DNA of 28,772 nucleotides from Baffinella frigidus (GCA_026770585.1 MU646919.1:48492-77263), one strand, 5' to 3'; shown: positions 1 through 10,072, counted from the stretch's first letter. The notes: generated by a model not told the origin, from the letters alone. A program made the numbers and translations.

Positions 1-358
1 CAGGCGGACCCCACGTTGGGCTTCGCCCTTGGCTCCATCTTCCTGGGCCTCGGCACGTCCCTCAAGTGCGCCCCCTGTCCTCCCCGGAGCGCTGTTAGCA
101 GGCCAGCCCCTCAGCTATAGGTCCCTGCTGTTTGTGAAGGCGCTGCACGTGCTAGCCGCCCATGTCACCCTTCTGCTGTAAACCCAAACAAAACAAAACT
201 AAACTAAACTGAACTAACTCAACTAAGCCCCCACGCCAGGCACATGAGCAACCTCACGGCCATCTCCGACCGCTCGAAGCCCTCGTGGCGCTCCTTGCCC
301 CTCGGCGCCTACCGTTTCTTGCGCGACATGGGTTACGCCGTCGGGGCCCTCGCCACCG
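1..358 (+). CDS. Major facilitator superfamily-like transporter, internal/3' fragment (2 exons)
   Basis: Two exons can be joined: 1-65 (open to the left edge) and 240-358. The first reads DPTLGFALGSIFLGLGTSL, a hydrophobic helix. The second reads NLTAISDRSKPSWRS and then GAYRFLRDMGYAVGALATG. The pattern I-S-D, x, W-R-S, LGxYRFxRDxGYAxGALxxG is what I know from a clade of MFS permeases, where it covers a loop and the next transmembrane helix. The junction is AA|G, with donor GTGCGC at 66 and acceptor CCAG ending at 239. The next donor is GTACGT at 359, phase 1. No convincing downstream MFS exon follows before the next gene: the acceptor ending at 654 opens a frame that does not look like MFS. 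The gene may therefore be truncated here or resume in an unrecognised exon. Substrate unknown. Confidence 0.6.
66..239 (+). other. Intron in MFS-like fragment
   Basis: GTGCGC donor, CCAG acceptor. It ends in a run of AAACTAAACTGAACTAACTC-type sequence at 195-225, giving many CTAAC/CTAAAC branch-site-like words just before the acceptor. A reading frame at 115-181 inside it ends in TAA and is judged non-coding. Confidence 0.5.
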
Positions 359-496
359 GTACGTACGGGAATTGGAGCCTAACCGTGAGAACCAGCCGGG
401 TGGTGTACCAGGAAACCGGGGAATAGTGTAGTAGGGGGAACGGATGTAGGACACGTCGTCGGCCTCAAGCACCACTCTGGCGCCCATGTCACTGAC

Positions 497-711
497 AAAC
501 CCTCAACCCTAAACACTAAACCTTACACCCTAAACCCTACACCCTGAACCCTGAACCTTGAAGCCAAGCGCGACCCTGGGCAAGCCTAAACCCTAATCCT
601 GAAACTCTAAACCCTACACCCTATACCCTACACCCTACCCAAACCTCTCTCCAGGTCATGAACCACACACCCTGAATTTTCTAAACCCTAATTCCCAAGC
701 CCTGCACCCTC
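497..711 (+). repeat. Interstitial telomere-like CCCTAAA heptamers
   Basis: Degenerate CCCTAAA, CCCTACA and CCCTGAA units, C-rich on the plus strand. They fill most of the space between the MFS-like exon at 240-358 and the RCC1 gene. A splice acceptor-like CTCTCCAG ends at 654. No promoter element was recognised upstream of 815. Confidence 0.85.
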
Positions 712-814
712 GGCAGGGGCGATTGCTGGCTGGGTCGACATCCCGGGTCCCTCCCGTCGCGTTCGCGCGCAGCCGTCCGCGCCCTCCAAGGGCTGCGCGC
801 GCTTGCTGGCATCG

Positions 815-3800
815 ATGCGTTGCTCCCCTGCTCGCGCGGTCGGCGGGACGCGCGTGGCGCCGGCGCTGGCGTTGGTGGTGCTCGCGGCGTGTGTGGGGGT
901 CGCAGCGGGGCTGGACGCCTGCCCCGCGGCGGGCGGCGCGCTTGTCTCGCCGTGCGGGACCGCGCCGGTGTGCAACGTCTCGGCGGTGCACGTGGGAAGT
1001 TCTCACACGTGCGCGCTCTCCTCGCTGAGCGGAGGCGTGAGGTAGCGCCCCCGGGCCACCCAGCGCAGGTCACACACAGGCTCCTCTGCGTTTGCTCCTG
1101 TGCGTGCCCGCGCTGCTCGCTCTGACGCCCTCGCCGCGCGGGCCCCTCAGGTGCTGGGGGTACAACGGCGTGGGCCAGTTGGGCATCGGCGACGTGGGCG
1201 CGGCCGGCGAGGTGGCGTCTCTCACGGACGTCGACCTCGGCGCCAACCGCACCGTGGTGCAGCTTGCCTTAGGATCCCACCACACCTGCGCGCTGCTCGA
1301 CAACGGACAGCTGTACGCGCCCCCATCTCCCGCCCCTAGATGGGTTGTTTCAACCTGGCTTGAGCGCGCGACGTGCGTAAGTGGCCCTGAGTGACCGTGA
1401 CGCGGAGGCGTGGGGTGAGGGTGGGGGTTGGCTCCGCCTCTGCCGTCATGTTTTCGCGCGCTATCCCTGACCCCCGCGATCCCCGCGCGCAGCAAGTGCT
1501 GGGGGCGGAACCTCTACGGCCAGCTCGGCCTGGGCGACACGCTCGACCGGGAAGATGATGCCAACGAGATGGGGGTGAACCTCCCGAGCGTGGACCTGGG
1601 CGCCGGGTGGACGGTCGTCGAGGTCGCTGCTGGTTTCCTCCACACGTGCGCGCGGCTGGAGAACGGGGCGGCGCGGGCGCTCAAGTGCTGGGGGGACAAC
1701 ACAAATGGCCGGCTGGGCCTGGGCGAAAGCTGGTCCTGGGAAGACACGACCAACCGGGGCGATGGGGACGGGGCGATGGGAGACGGCCTTCCCGCGGTTC
1801 AGCTCGGGACGGGGCGATGGGCGGTGGCGCTCGCGCTCGGCTATCATCACTCGTGCGCGCTGCTCGACGACAAGAGCCTCAAGTGCTGGGGGTCCAACTG
1901 GGACGGCCAGCTCGGCCTGGGCGACAACACCATCCGGGGCGACGGGAGCGGGGCAATGGGAGACGGCCTGCCCGCCGTCGACCTCGGTCCTGGGCAAACC
2001 GCAGTTCAGCTCGCGTTAGGATATGGCCACACCTGCGCGCTGCTCGACACCGGAATGCTGTGTGTGCCCCGCCCTCCCCCCCTCCCGTGAATGGTTTGCT
2101 TCAGGCTGGCTTGAGCGCGCGACGCGCGGCAATGGCCCTAAAGGGGCGTGGCACGAGGGTGAGGGTTGGCTCACCCTCAGCCGACCTGATATCGCGTGCT
2201 CTTCCTAACCCCCGCGATCCCCGCGCGCAGCAAGTGCTGGGGATCCAACTCGTTCCAATTATTTGACGACAAGAGCGGCGGCCAGCTCGGCCTCGGCGAC
2301 ATGCTCGGCCGGGGTGCCGGCGCCAACGACATGGGCGCGAACCTTTCTAGCGTGAACGTGGGCGCCGGGTGGACGGTTGTCGAGGTCGCTGCTGGCATTG
2401 AACACACGTGCGCGCGGCTGGAGAACGGGGCGGCGCGGGCGCTGAAGTGCTGGGGGGCGAACTGGAACGGCGAGCTGGGCCTGGGCGACACGAACCACCG
2501 GGGCGGCGTGGACGGGGGGATGGGCGACAACCTACCCGCGGTTCAGCTCGGGACGGGGCGCTCGGCGGTGGCGCTCGTGCTCGGCCATTATCACTCGTGC
2601 GCGCTGCTCGACGACGCGAGCGTCAAGTGCTGGGGGCGGAACTACGACGGCCAGCTCGGCCTGGGCGACACTCTTAAACGGGGTGCCGGCGCCAACGACA
2701 TGGGCGACAGCCTGCCCGCGGTGGCACTGTGCCCGGGGCCCTGTCCTGCGGGGTACACGGGCGCTGACGGCGGGCCGTGCGCGGCGTGCGAGACGCTCAC
2801 GTACAAGGCTGCTGCGGGTTCGGGGACCTGCGCGGCGTGCCCTTCGAAAACCGGCTCCGCGGCGGGGAGCGACGAGCTGTCGGACTGCGTGTGTGTGTCG
2901 GGGTACACTTCGGGTTCGGACGGGGCGGTGTGCTCGGCGTGCGAGGCGGGGACGTACAAGGCTACGTGGGGTCCTGAAACCTGCGTGGCGTGCCCTGCGT
3001 ACACCGTCTCATCAGATGGCAGCAACGAACTGACGGACTGCAAGTGTCTGCCGGGGTACTGGGCGGCCTCGGACGGGGTGGAGTGCGCGGCGTGCGATGC
3101 GGGGACGTTCAAGAGCGTGGTGGGAAAAGCCGCGTGCGAGACGTGCCCTGCCAACTCGGAGTCATCGTTTGGCAGCGCGCTTTGCCAGTGCTCGACAGGT
3201 TTGGTGCGGGCGGGCGGGGTTGGCGGGGCCTGCATCGACGCCTGCCCCGCGACGGGTGCAGCGGTGGTTTCGCCGTGCGCCGTCGCGCCGACGTGCACCG
3301 TCTCGGCGGTGCACGCGGGATATGGTCACACGTGCGCGCTCTCCTCGCTCGGAGGCGTGAGGTAGCGTCCCCGGGGCACCCAGGGGAAATGAAACACAGG
3401 CTCCTCTGCGTTTGCTCCTGTGCGTGCCCGCGCTGCTCGCTCTGACGCCCTCGCCGCGCGGGCCCCTCAGGTGCTGGGGGAGCAACAGCGAGGGGCAGCT
3501 GGGCAACGCGGCCGGCGAGGTGGCGTCTCTCGTCGACCTCGGCGCCAACCGCACCGTGGTGCAGCTCGCCTTAGGAGACTCCCACACCTGCGCGCTGCTC
3601 GACAACGGACAGCTGTACGACCCCGCCCCCGCCCCCCCCCTGCTTCAGCCTGGCTTGAGTGCGCGACGGCCCTGAGGGGCCGTGACACGGAGACGTTGCG
3701 AGAGGGTGGGGATTGGCTCCGCCTCTGCTTCCCTGCGTCGCGCCCCCCCCTAAAATCCCGCGATTCCCGTGCGCAGCAAGTGCTGGGGGAAAAACTTCGA

Positions 3801-6800
3801 CTACTGGCGTTGGGAAGGCGGTCAGCTCGGGCTGGGCGACTATTACAGTCGGGGAGATGACCCCTACGAGATGGGGGCGAACCTCTCGAGCGTGGACCTG
3901 GGCGCCGGGTGGACGATCTTCGAGGTCGCTGCTGGTTACCTCCACACGTGCGCGCGGCTGGAGAACGGGGAGGCACGGGCGCTCAAGTGCTGGGGGGGGA
4001 ACATCGCCGGCCAGCTGGGCCTGGGCGACGAGTCAAGCCGGGGCGACGGGGGTGGGGAGATGGGCGACAGCCTGCCCGCGGTTCAGCTCGGGACGGGGCG
4101 CTCGGCGGTGGCGCTCGCGCTCGGCGGAGATCACTCGTGCGCGCTGCTCGACGACGCGAGCGTCAAGTGCTGGGGGCGCAACTGGGACGGCCTGCTCGGA
4201 AGGGGCACGGACGAGTGGGGCTACCGGGCGGAGATGGGCGACGACCTGCCCGCGGTGGACCTCGGCGCTGGGCGCACCGCGGTGCAGCTCGCCGCAGGAC
4301 GTTGGCAGAACTGCGCGCTGCTCGACGACGGACAGCTGTGCGCGTCCCGCCCCCTCTCCCTCTCTTGGATGGTTTGCTTGAGCTTGGCTTGAGCGCGCTA
4401 CGTGCGTCGGTGGGCATGCCGCGGTGGCGTGGCGCGAGGGTGGGGTTTGGCTGCGCCTCTGCTGCCCTGAGCCACGCGCTTCCCCTGAACCCCGCCATCC
4501 CCGCGCGCAGCAAGTGCTGGGGGGGCAACCACTACGGCCAGCTCGGCCTCGGCGACACGCTCGCCCGGGGTGCCGGCGCCAACGACATGGGCGCGAATCT
4601 TTCTAGCGTGGACTTGGGCGCCGGGTGGACGGTCGTCGAGGTCGCTGCTGGCACCGAACACACGTGCGCGCGGCTGGAGAACGGGGAGGCGCGGGCGATC
4701 AAGTGCTGGGGGTACAACAACTTCGGCCAGCTGGGCCTGGGCGACACGAACCACCGGGGCGGCGTGGACGGGTCCATGGGCGACAGTCTGCCTGCGGTCC
4801 AGCTCGGGACGGGGCGCTGGGCGGTGGCGCTCGCGCTCGGCCATTATCACTCGTGCGCGCTGCTCGACGACGCGAGCGTCCAGTGCTGGGGGTACAACAA
4901 CGACGGCCAGCTGGGCCCCGTCCTGGGCGACCAGGACGGGGAGATGGGACACAGCCCACTGTGTCGGGGGGCCTGTCCTGTGGGTTACGCGGCGGGGTAC
5001 ACGGGCGCTGACGGGTGGGCGTGTGTGGCGTGTTTGGCGGGGACGTACACGGCTACGGCGGGGGCGGAGAGCTGCGCGGCGTGCCCTTCGCACTCGTCCT
5101 GCGCGGCGGGGAGCGACGAGCTGGCGGATTGCACGTGCGTGGCGGGGTACACGGCGGCCTCGGACGGGGTGGCGTGCAGCATCTGCACGGCGGGGACGTT
5201 CAAGAGCGCGGTGGGAACAGGCGCGTGCGAGACGTGCCCTGCCAACTCGGGGTCATCGTCGGGCAGCGTGCTGTGCCAGTGCTGGGCGGGGTTCACGGGC
5301 GCAGACGGTGGGCCGTGCGAGGCATGCGATGCAGGGCAGTCCAAGGCCACGGCGGGGGCGGGGAGCTGCGTATCGTGCTTGGCGGGGACGTTCCAGAGCG
5401 CGGTGGGAGCAAAAGCGTGCGAGACGTGCCCTGTCAACTCGGAGTCCTCTTCAGGCAGCTCGCTGTGCCAGTGCTCAGCTGGGTTCACGGGCGCGGACGG
5501 GGGGCCGTGCGAGGCATGCGATGCAGGGGAGTACAAGGCCACGGCGGGGGCGGGGACCTGCGCGGTGTGCCCTGAAAATTCGGACTCCGCGGCGGGGAGC
5601 GACGAGCTGGCGGATTGCACGTGCTTGGTGGGGTACACGGCGGCCTCAGACGGGGAGCCGTGCAGCGCGTGCACGGCGGGGACGTTCAAGAGCGGGGTGG
5701 GAACAGCCGAGTGCGAGACGTGCATTGCCAACGCGGAGTCCTCTTCGGGCAGCGCGCTGTGCCAGTGCTCGGCGGGGTTCGCGGGTGCGGATGGGGAGCC
5801 GTGCGAGGCATGCAATGCAGGGCAGTACAAGGCCACGGCGGGGGCGGGGACCTGCGCGACGTGCGAGGCGGGGACGTACAAGGCCGCGGTAGGGGTGGGG
5901 AGCTGCGCGGCGTGCCCTTCGAACACCACCTCGTCGGTTGGGAGCAACGAGTTGACGGACTGCAATTGTCTGCCGGGGTACACGGCGGCCTCGGACGGGG
6001 TGGCGTGCAGCATCTGCACGGCGGGGACGTTCAAGAGCGTGGTGGGAACAGCCGAGTGCGAGACGTGCCCTGCCAACTCGCAGTCCTCTTCAGGCAGCGC
6101 GCTGTGTCAGTGCTGGGCGGGGTACACGGTGGCCTTGGACGGGGTGGCGTGCGAGGCGTGCGAGGCGGGGACGTTCAACATCGAGGTAGGGTCTGGGTCG
6201 TGCAGCAACTGCGAGGCGGGGACGTACAAGGCCACGGTGGGGTCGGGGACCTGCACGGCATGCCCTGAGAACTCGGACTCCGCGGCGGGGAGCGCGGACT
6301 GCACGTGTAACTCTGGGCTCCCCTTTGGCGTGGAAGGCAGCGCGCTGTGCCAGTGCTCGGCAGGGTTCACGGACTATGGGGCACCGGAGTTGGGGTGCTA
6401 TGCGTGCGATGCGGGGACGTACACGGCCACTGTGGGGGCGGGGAGCTGCGCGGCGTGCCCGTCGCACTCGACCTCCGCAGCGGGGAGCGACGAGCTGACG
6501 GACTGCGCGTGTGACGCTGGGTACACCGGGCCGGACGGGGGGGCTTGTGCAGCGTGCTCCGATTGCGATACAGTGGTCACCTTCACCGCAACGGTGGCCA
6601 TGTCTCGCGCAGAATTCAGCGCAGACAAGCAGGTCGCGTACGTTGCTGGCGTGGCGCAGGCTCTTTCGGTCGTGCCTTCGAGGGTGGCCATCGCGTCCAT
6701 CACGGACCAGTCCACGCGCCGGCAGCTGCTCGCCGCCTCCATTGCGGTGTCGACGATCGCGACGGTACCTCTCACACCCTCTCCGCCATGCAGGGCATGC

Positions 6801-7300
6801 CGTGTCTTGCCGTGCAGCCTCGCTCCTGTTAGGGATTAGGGTTTTGGGTCTCTTGCACCCCTCTCTCCAGTGCCTTGCAGCCTCGCCTCTGGTATTGAGC
6901 GCAGGCGAACGGGGGATGCGGGCGGCTGACTGCCAGCGTGGCGCCGCAGGTCCCGAAGGACAAGGCCGCGGGCGTGGCCACCGCGGCCACGGCCGAGAAC
7001 CTCAACCGCGCGCTCGCGTCCTCGGGCATCTCCGTCGGGGCGATCTCGTCGCCAAAGATCCCCGGCCCGGTAGCAGACACGTCGACTCCAGCAACTTTCG
7101 CACCCGTAGCCACAGGCGGACTCGCCGTTGCCGCGCTGGCTGGCATCGGCGCCGGGGTCGTGGTCTTGCTCGTGGCTGCGGGTGCTGGAGCTTACTGCTG
7201 GGTCCGCTCCAGGAGGGGGCACCAAGAGCACTTCACTGTACCCATCCCAACTCCAACCTGCTGGCCCCGCTCCAGGAGGGTGCATCAAGAGAAGTTCCCT
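815..7300 (+). CDS. Secreted/membrane RCC1-repeat and GCC2/GCC3 cysteine-rich protein (exons 1-8)
   Basis: Exons: 815-1041, 1151-1312, 1493-2059, 2231-3361, 3471-3614, 3777-4337, 4511-6764 and 6950 to about 7237, 7279 or 7300. All junctions are GT-AG; phase is 2,2,2,2,2,2,0, giving 1682 codons before exon 8. The start is the ATG at 815; an in-frame TTG at 803 is not used. A signal peptide (about residues 1-32, core PALALVVLAACVGVAAG) is followed by RCC1/BNR repeats of the form HTCALLDxGQLKCWGxNxxGQLGLGD in residues 60-480 and again in 655-1080. Two stretches rich in CxxCxxGTYKA...CAACP (about 486-650 and 1084-1617) resemble GCC2/GCC3, ephrin-receptor-like repeats. Then come a juxtamembrane domain containing TRRQLLAAS and a membrane helix near 1736-1766. 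This implies an N-outside, type I surface or vesicle protein. Ligand and role unknown. Confidence 0.88.
1042..1150 (+). other. RCC1 gene intron 1, paralogous to intron 4
   Basis: 109 bp, GTAGCG donor, CTCAG acceptor. Intron 4 (3362-3470) has the same length and is nearly identical in its 3' two thirds (both contain CTCCTCTGCGTTTGCTCCTG). Both split the AGG codon of the GGV-R-CWG motif at the same point. Confidence 0.9.
1313..1492 (+). other. RCC1 gene intron 2, one of four homologous introns
   Basis: Introns 2 (1313-1492), 3 (2060-2230), 5 (3615-3776) and 6 (4338-4510) all fall inside the Leu codon of GQL|KCWG. All begin GTACGC, GTGTGT, GTACGA or GTGCGC, share a GGCTTGAG...GCGCG segment and a G-rich GAGGGTG...TTGG segment, and end CCCGCGAT-like followed by GCGCAG. 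They were copied together with the RCC1 exons. Confidence 0.85.
6765..6949 (+). other. RCC1 gene intron 7
   Basis: Donor ACG|GTACCT, acceptor CCGCAG, phase 0. Joining gives STIATVPKDKAAG, which continues the juxtamembrane domain smoothly. It carries a short GGATTAGGGTTTTGGG run, one of the few heptamer-like stretches that is G-rich on the transcribed (sense) strand. Confidence 0.8.
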
Positions 7301-7330
7301 GTACTCATCCCAACCCGTCACGTCACGTGC
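7204..7330 (+). repeat. 63-bp tandem duplication at the exon 8 donor region
   Basis: CCGCTCCAGGAGGG recurs at 7204 and 7267. In frame it gives RSRRGHQEHFTVPIP and then RSRRVHQEKFPVLIP, just after the membrane helix. Each copy contains a GTAC donor-like site (7238 and 7301), and copy 2 adds GTGCAT at 7280. All three are phase 0, so the true end of exon 8 is undecided. If unspliced, the frame stops at 7334-7336. Confidence 0.7.
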
Positions 7331-7608
7331 ATCTGAGTCTTTCCTCGTAGCTCCCGCTGCCAGCGGGCTTGCTCGACGACGAGCGCTAGTCGCTCGTCCA
7401 TTTGGATCGGTCACACCAATTCTGCTTCGCATCATGCATCTATCACTCCCTGGCGCCTGCGCGTGCGTGCCCCATGCTGCGTTCGGGGTTGGTCTGGGAG
7501 AGCTTCGCAGAAATGTATACATTGGCGACATGAAGCAGTCGGAACACGAAACCCAAAACCACAAACCCCTAACGACTCGCTCACACCGTGTCCCTGTGAA
7601 CCACAAAG

Positions 7609-8884
7609 GGTGTGGAGGTGCCTTCCTTCGCGGCCCCGCGCGCGCAAGAGCCGTCCGCCCCCGGCGTCTACATGGCCACGCCCGCCGACACAGGCGCGCC
7701 GGGCGCGCTCAACGGCCGCGATGGACCCTTTCAGTCGTAAGTGCCCCAGATCCGCGCCCTCCTGCCCCAGGCCCGTGTTTTTAGGGATTAGGGTTGAGTT
7801 TCAGAGTTTGGGGTTTAGGTTGCGTACATGGCGGTAACGGTAGCGCTCTCAGGGAACTCGTTGCTCTCCCTCCCTCCCGCCCCTGAGCTCGTGGAAGCGT
7901 CCAGATCTGGACGCTTTTGAAGCCAAGTCTCGGTCTAGCCGGGCCCCTCGGACGTCGTCTACCCACACATCGGACTTCGAAGGGGTTTTCAACCACCCTT
8001 AAGGACGCTTAAGCGACAAGACCTAGGACCCTACGGTAGGCAATCCGTAGGGGCATAGGGGTGATTTCTACGGATAAGGTAACCGGAAATGGCTTGATTC
8101 TGAAGCTTTCCCCCCTGCGTAGCCCGCTGTGTGGTAGCTTTTGCGGTGTGGACAATGTTAACGAAGGGTGCGCGTGCAGGGTGCAAGCGCAGATCGGGCT
8201 GATGGGCGGCGCCAGCCTGCCGGCCAACGCTGTCGTGCAGGTGGTCCTTGACCAGGTGAGAGCCGATACCAGTTGTTGCTATCAATTGTTCAAGTCAACT
8301 TTAGATGTCGGACAACGTGGCACCTGGAACCACGTATGGAAATCCGGACCCCCCCCCACCCCCCACGCTTCTCGAGGCTCGCCAGGCCGGATTCTGCTCT
8401 GTACCCTACGCCAGGCTCGTGGGTAGGGTATTCCAGGTGCGGTCTTGGAGCCATTGGTGTGTTCTTGGAGCCATTGGTGTGCTCGTTTGTCCGCTTTTGG
8501 CCGAGAACCTGTACAAAAGTGACTTTTGCAACACCCCCCCCTAGCGCCCTGCGTGGATGCAGTAAGTTGTGAGTTTCTACATGCAGTAAGTTGCGGGTTT
8601 GAGGTTTGCTAGGTACCCAATAACTCCCATCAATTCCCAGAGAGGCGTGCCCGACGCGGTCGGCGGAGTGCTGCACCCTCAACCCTGAACCGTGAACCCT
8701 GACTTCACCATGACGTGGACCATTCTGCTTTGCAGGGGAACCATGCGCCCGCGGGCGCCCCCGGGCCCGCCATCGGTGCGCCGGGTTTGAACCCCAAACC
8801 CCAAACCCTAAACCCTACTCCGTGAACCTTGAACCCTGAACCCTGAACCCCACACCCTCAACCTTGAACCCTCAACCCTCAACC

Positions 8885-8923
<39 letters not shown>

Positions 8924-9119
8924 ACCCCCAACCCCAGAAGAGGGTTTGAACCCTTAACCCCTAAACTATAAACTCCAAATCTCCCAACTCCGACCCCCCA
9001 AAAAACTAAAACCTCAACCCCAAACCCTAAACCCCAAACCAGGCGCGCTGCAGTGGCCCAAACCGAGAAAAAAAGGCTGGCTTTCAGTTGAGCCCGGCGA
9101 GCCATTCCACCACTGCTGA
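7609..9119 (+). CDS. Probable 3' exons of the RCC1 gene (cytoplasmic tail), tentative
   Basis: Five exon-like segments fit in phase after exon 8. The first is 7609 or 7618 to 7736, with a consensus GTAAGT donor; it contains PSAPGVYMATPADTGAPG. Next is 8180-8255 (acceptor GTGCAG, donor GTGAGA, containing IGLMGGASLPANAVVQVVL). Then come 8641-8667, 8736-8784 (acceptor TTTGCAG, Ala/Pro/Gly-rich) and 9088-9119 (acceptor CTTTCAG, ending in TGA at 9117-9119). The first two are well supported by splice sites and codon use; the last three rest on phase alone. The segments are low-complexity and show no known domain. They would form a short tail inside the cell after the membrane helix. Confidence 0.45.
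7778..7826 (+). repeat. Short heptamer-like run, G-rich in sense orientation
   Basis: TTTAGGGATTAGGGTT and GGGGTTTAGGTT lie inside the intron after 7736. This is the reverse of the usual orientation relative to transcription. Confidence 0.6.
7895..7916. repeat. Perfect 22-bp palindrome
   Basis: AAGCGTCCAGA/TCTGGACGCTT is perfectly self-complementary, centred on AGATCT, in the intron preceding the family C element. Confidence 0.85.
7963..8134. mobile_element. MITE-like element, family C, copy 1
   Basis: Inverted ends CCACACATCGGACTTC...GTAGCCCGCTGTGTGG enclose about 172 bp. A second copy lies at 25513-25665 in the opposite orientation. The copies share the internal TCTACGGATAAGGTAACCGG-type and GACCTAGGACCCTACGGTAGG-type sequences. 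It sits in the intron just upstream of the 8180 exon. It has no coding capacity, so it is probably a non-autonomous DNA transposon. No clean target duplication was seen. Confidence 0.75.
8442..8481 (+). repeat. 20-bp direct repeat, two copies
   Basis: GTCTTGGAGCCATTGGTGTG is followed immediately by TTCTTGGAGCCATTGGTGTG, in presumed intron sequence. Confidence 0.9.
8670..9045 (+). repeat. Telomere-like heptamer array (CCCTCAA/CCCTAAA variants)
   Basis: Two runs, 8675-8700 and 8788-9045, are dominated by CCCTCAA with CCCTGAA and CCCTAAA units. They are C-rich on the plus strand, which is the sense strand of the gene they interrupt. The short exon candidate 8736-8784 lies between them. Confidence 0.9.
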
Positions 9120-9453
9120 CTCCAACGATTGGGCCTTTTTCTTCTTTGTTCTTGATTCTTTACATGCTGAAACACCGGTTTGCGATGTGTTGGTTCCTGG
9201 CACTTCCTCGCACAGGGTTCACTCGCGAATGCGGACACACACAGTCCCTAGAGGGGTCATAGGCTCCTAGACACAGCCCTACCGTAGGACCCTCATGCGG
9301 AGCGTGCCCTTATTCGCTAGTACCCCGTGTACAAGGTTTGAGGCGTTTTGTCCAAGGTTTGAGGAGTCGTGACGCTCTTGAGGCGAGACACCCTCGCCCC
9401 TGTAGACAGGCCCATGCACGATTTACCAGGAGCTCAAGGCTTGTATCCCGCAG
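9120..9453. other. No gene seen
   Basis: A T-rich stretch (9136-9165), then GGCTCCTAGACACAGCCCTACCGTAGGACC (9262-9290), which carries the CCCTAC-GTAGG core shared with the MITEs in this window. A direct repeat CAAGGTTTGAGG occurs at about 9331 and 9353. No open frame with family resemblance. Confidence 0.5.
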
Positions 9454-9696
9454 GAAAGCCGTGATTACGCCGGGTCTGGGGCGCTGACGGCAACGGGGGT
9501 ACACGCGGTGAATGTGCTCGCACATGGCGGCACGCAGCGAGCGGTGATGTCGATGTTCCGGAGAACAGCGTTCGAGGTTGCGCTGACGCGCGCGAGGAGC
9601 CAGGGCTCGAGGGTCTTGAAGAAGAGGGCAGTGGCGCTCGCCCGCGGTGGGAGCCTGCAGTTGCTCTCTGATCGCTCTGGCGTCCTGTGCGCTCGG

Positions 9697-9845
9697 GAGG
9701 TGGTGGTTGTGAAAGAAGGCGAGGAGGTGGTGGTGAGAGAAGGCGAGGTGATGGTAGTGAGAGAAGGCGAGGTGATGGTGGTGAGAGACGGCGAGGTGAT
9801 GGTGGTGAGAGACGGCGAGGTGTGCATTGACGGCGAGGTGTGCAC
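9697..9845. repeat. 24-bp minisatellite
   Basis: About five copies of a GTGATGGTGGTGAGAGACGGCGAG-like unit, shown here only by its key words GTGATGGTGGTGAG and GACGGCGAG. The 24-bp period keeps frame in all readings. The last copies shorten to GTGTGCATTGACGGCGAG. Confidence 0.85.
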
Positions 9846-9979
9846 TGCACCGCTACTGTTGCAGTGCTGCAGTACTGATACACCGCGGCGGCACTGCACG
9901 GGTGGGGCGGGTGGAGGTGAGGCGGGTGCAGGCAGTGCGTTGGAGAAGCCTGCTAGAGAGAGAAGGAGCGAGCGAGAAC

Positions 9980-9983
<4 letters not shown>

Positions 9984-10010
<27 letters not shown>

Positions 10011-10024
10011 CGAAAGAGAGAGAG
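9984..10024. repeat. (GA)n microsatellite
   Basis: A purine-only run of GA with occasional AAAG or CGAA, directly next to the hairpin at 10027. Confidence 0.95.
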
Positions 10025-10026
10025 CG

Positions 10027-10072
10027 TCCCGAGAGCGCGGAGGACGCTCGGGCGTCCTCCGCGCTCTCGGGA
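10027..10072. repeat. Perfect 21-bp stem hairpin with TCGG loop
   Basis: TCCCGAGAGCGCGGAGGACGC... pairs without mismatch to 10052-10072; the loop is 10048-10051. Long, GC-rich and perfect, with no T-tract and no neighbouring gene that needs a terminator. Confidence 0.9.

Larger units (their letters stand above)
911..4337 (+). repeat. Tandem duplication of the ectodomain cassette within the RCC1 gene
   Basis: The end of exon 1 (LDACPA...VSPC...VSAVHxGxxHTCALSS, about 911-1041) recurs at the end of exon 4 (about 3235-3361). Each copy is followed by the same 109-bp intron, a short RCC1 exon (1151-1312; 3471-3614), a homologous longer intron and a longer RCC1 exon (1493-2059; 3777-4337). The unit is about 2.3 kb. 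The cysteine-rich block that ends exon 4 corresponds to the longer one in exon 7. Confidence 0.85.

Noticed and set aside
115-181. Terminal exon ending in TAA at 179-181 (YRSLLFVKALHVLAA...)
   Set aside because: It joins in phase, but would need a 49-bp intron and replaces the clear MFS continuation found by splicing 65 to 240.
803-814. TTG at 803 as start codon
   Set aside because: A eukaryotic gene with an ATG twelve bases later, which leaves a complete signal peptide.
3909-4510. Reading the 976-codon plus-strand frame from 3909 as one coding exon
   Set aside because: Its first 200 codons are out of frame with the RCC1 repeats of exon 6 and run through intron 6. Only the part from 4511 is coding.
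4985-6076. 363-codon minus-strand open frame opposite the cysteine-rich exon
   Set aside because: A shadow of a GC-rich, repeat-coding exon. The plus strand has the regular CxxC pattern, phase-consistent splicing and domain sense.
9465-9899. Minus-strand Ser/Thr-rich protein gene
   Set aside because: The frame is open because of a 24-bp minisatellite that is open on both strands; no start context, splice sites or family support.
10027-10072. Intrinsic (rho-independent) terminator
   Set aside because: No T-tract, no bacterial gene upstream; eukaryotic context.
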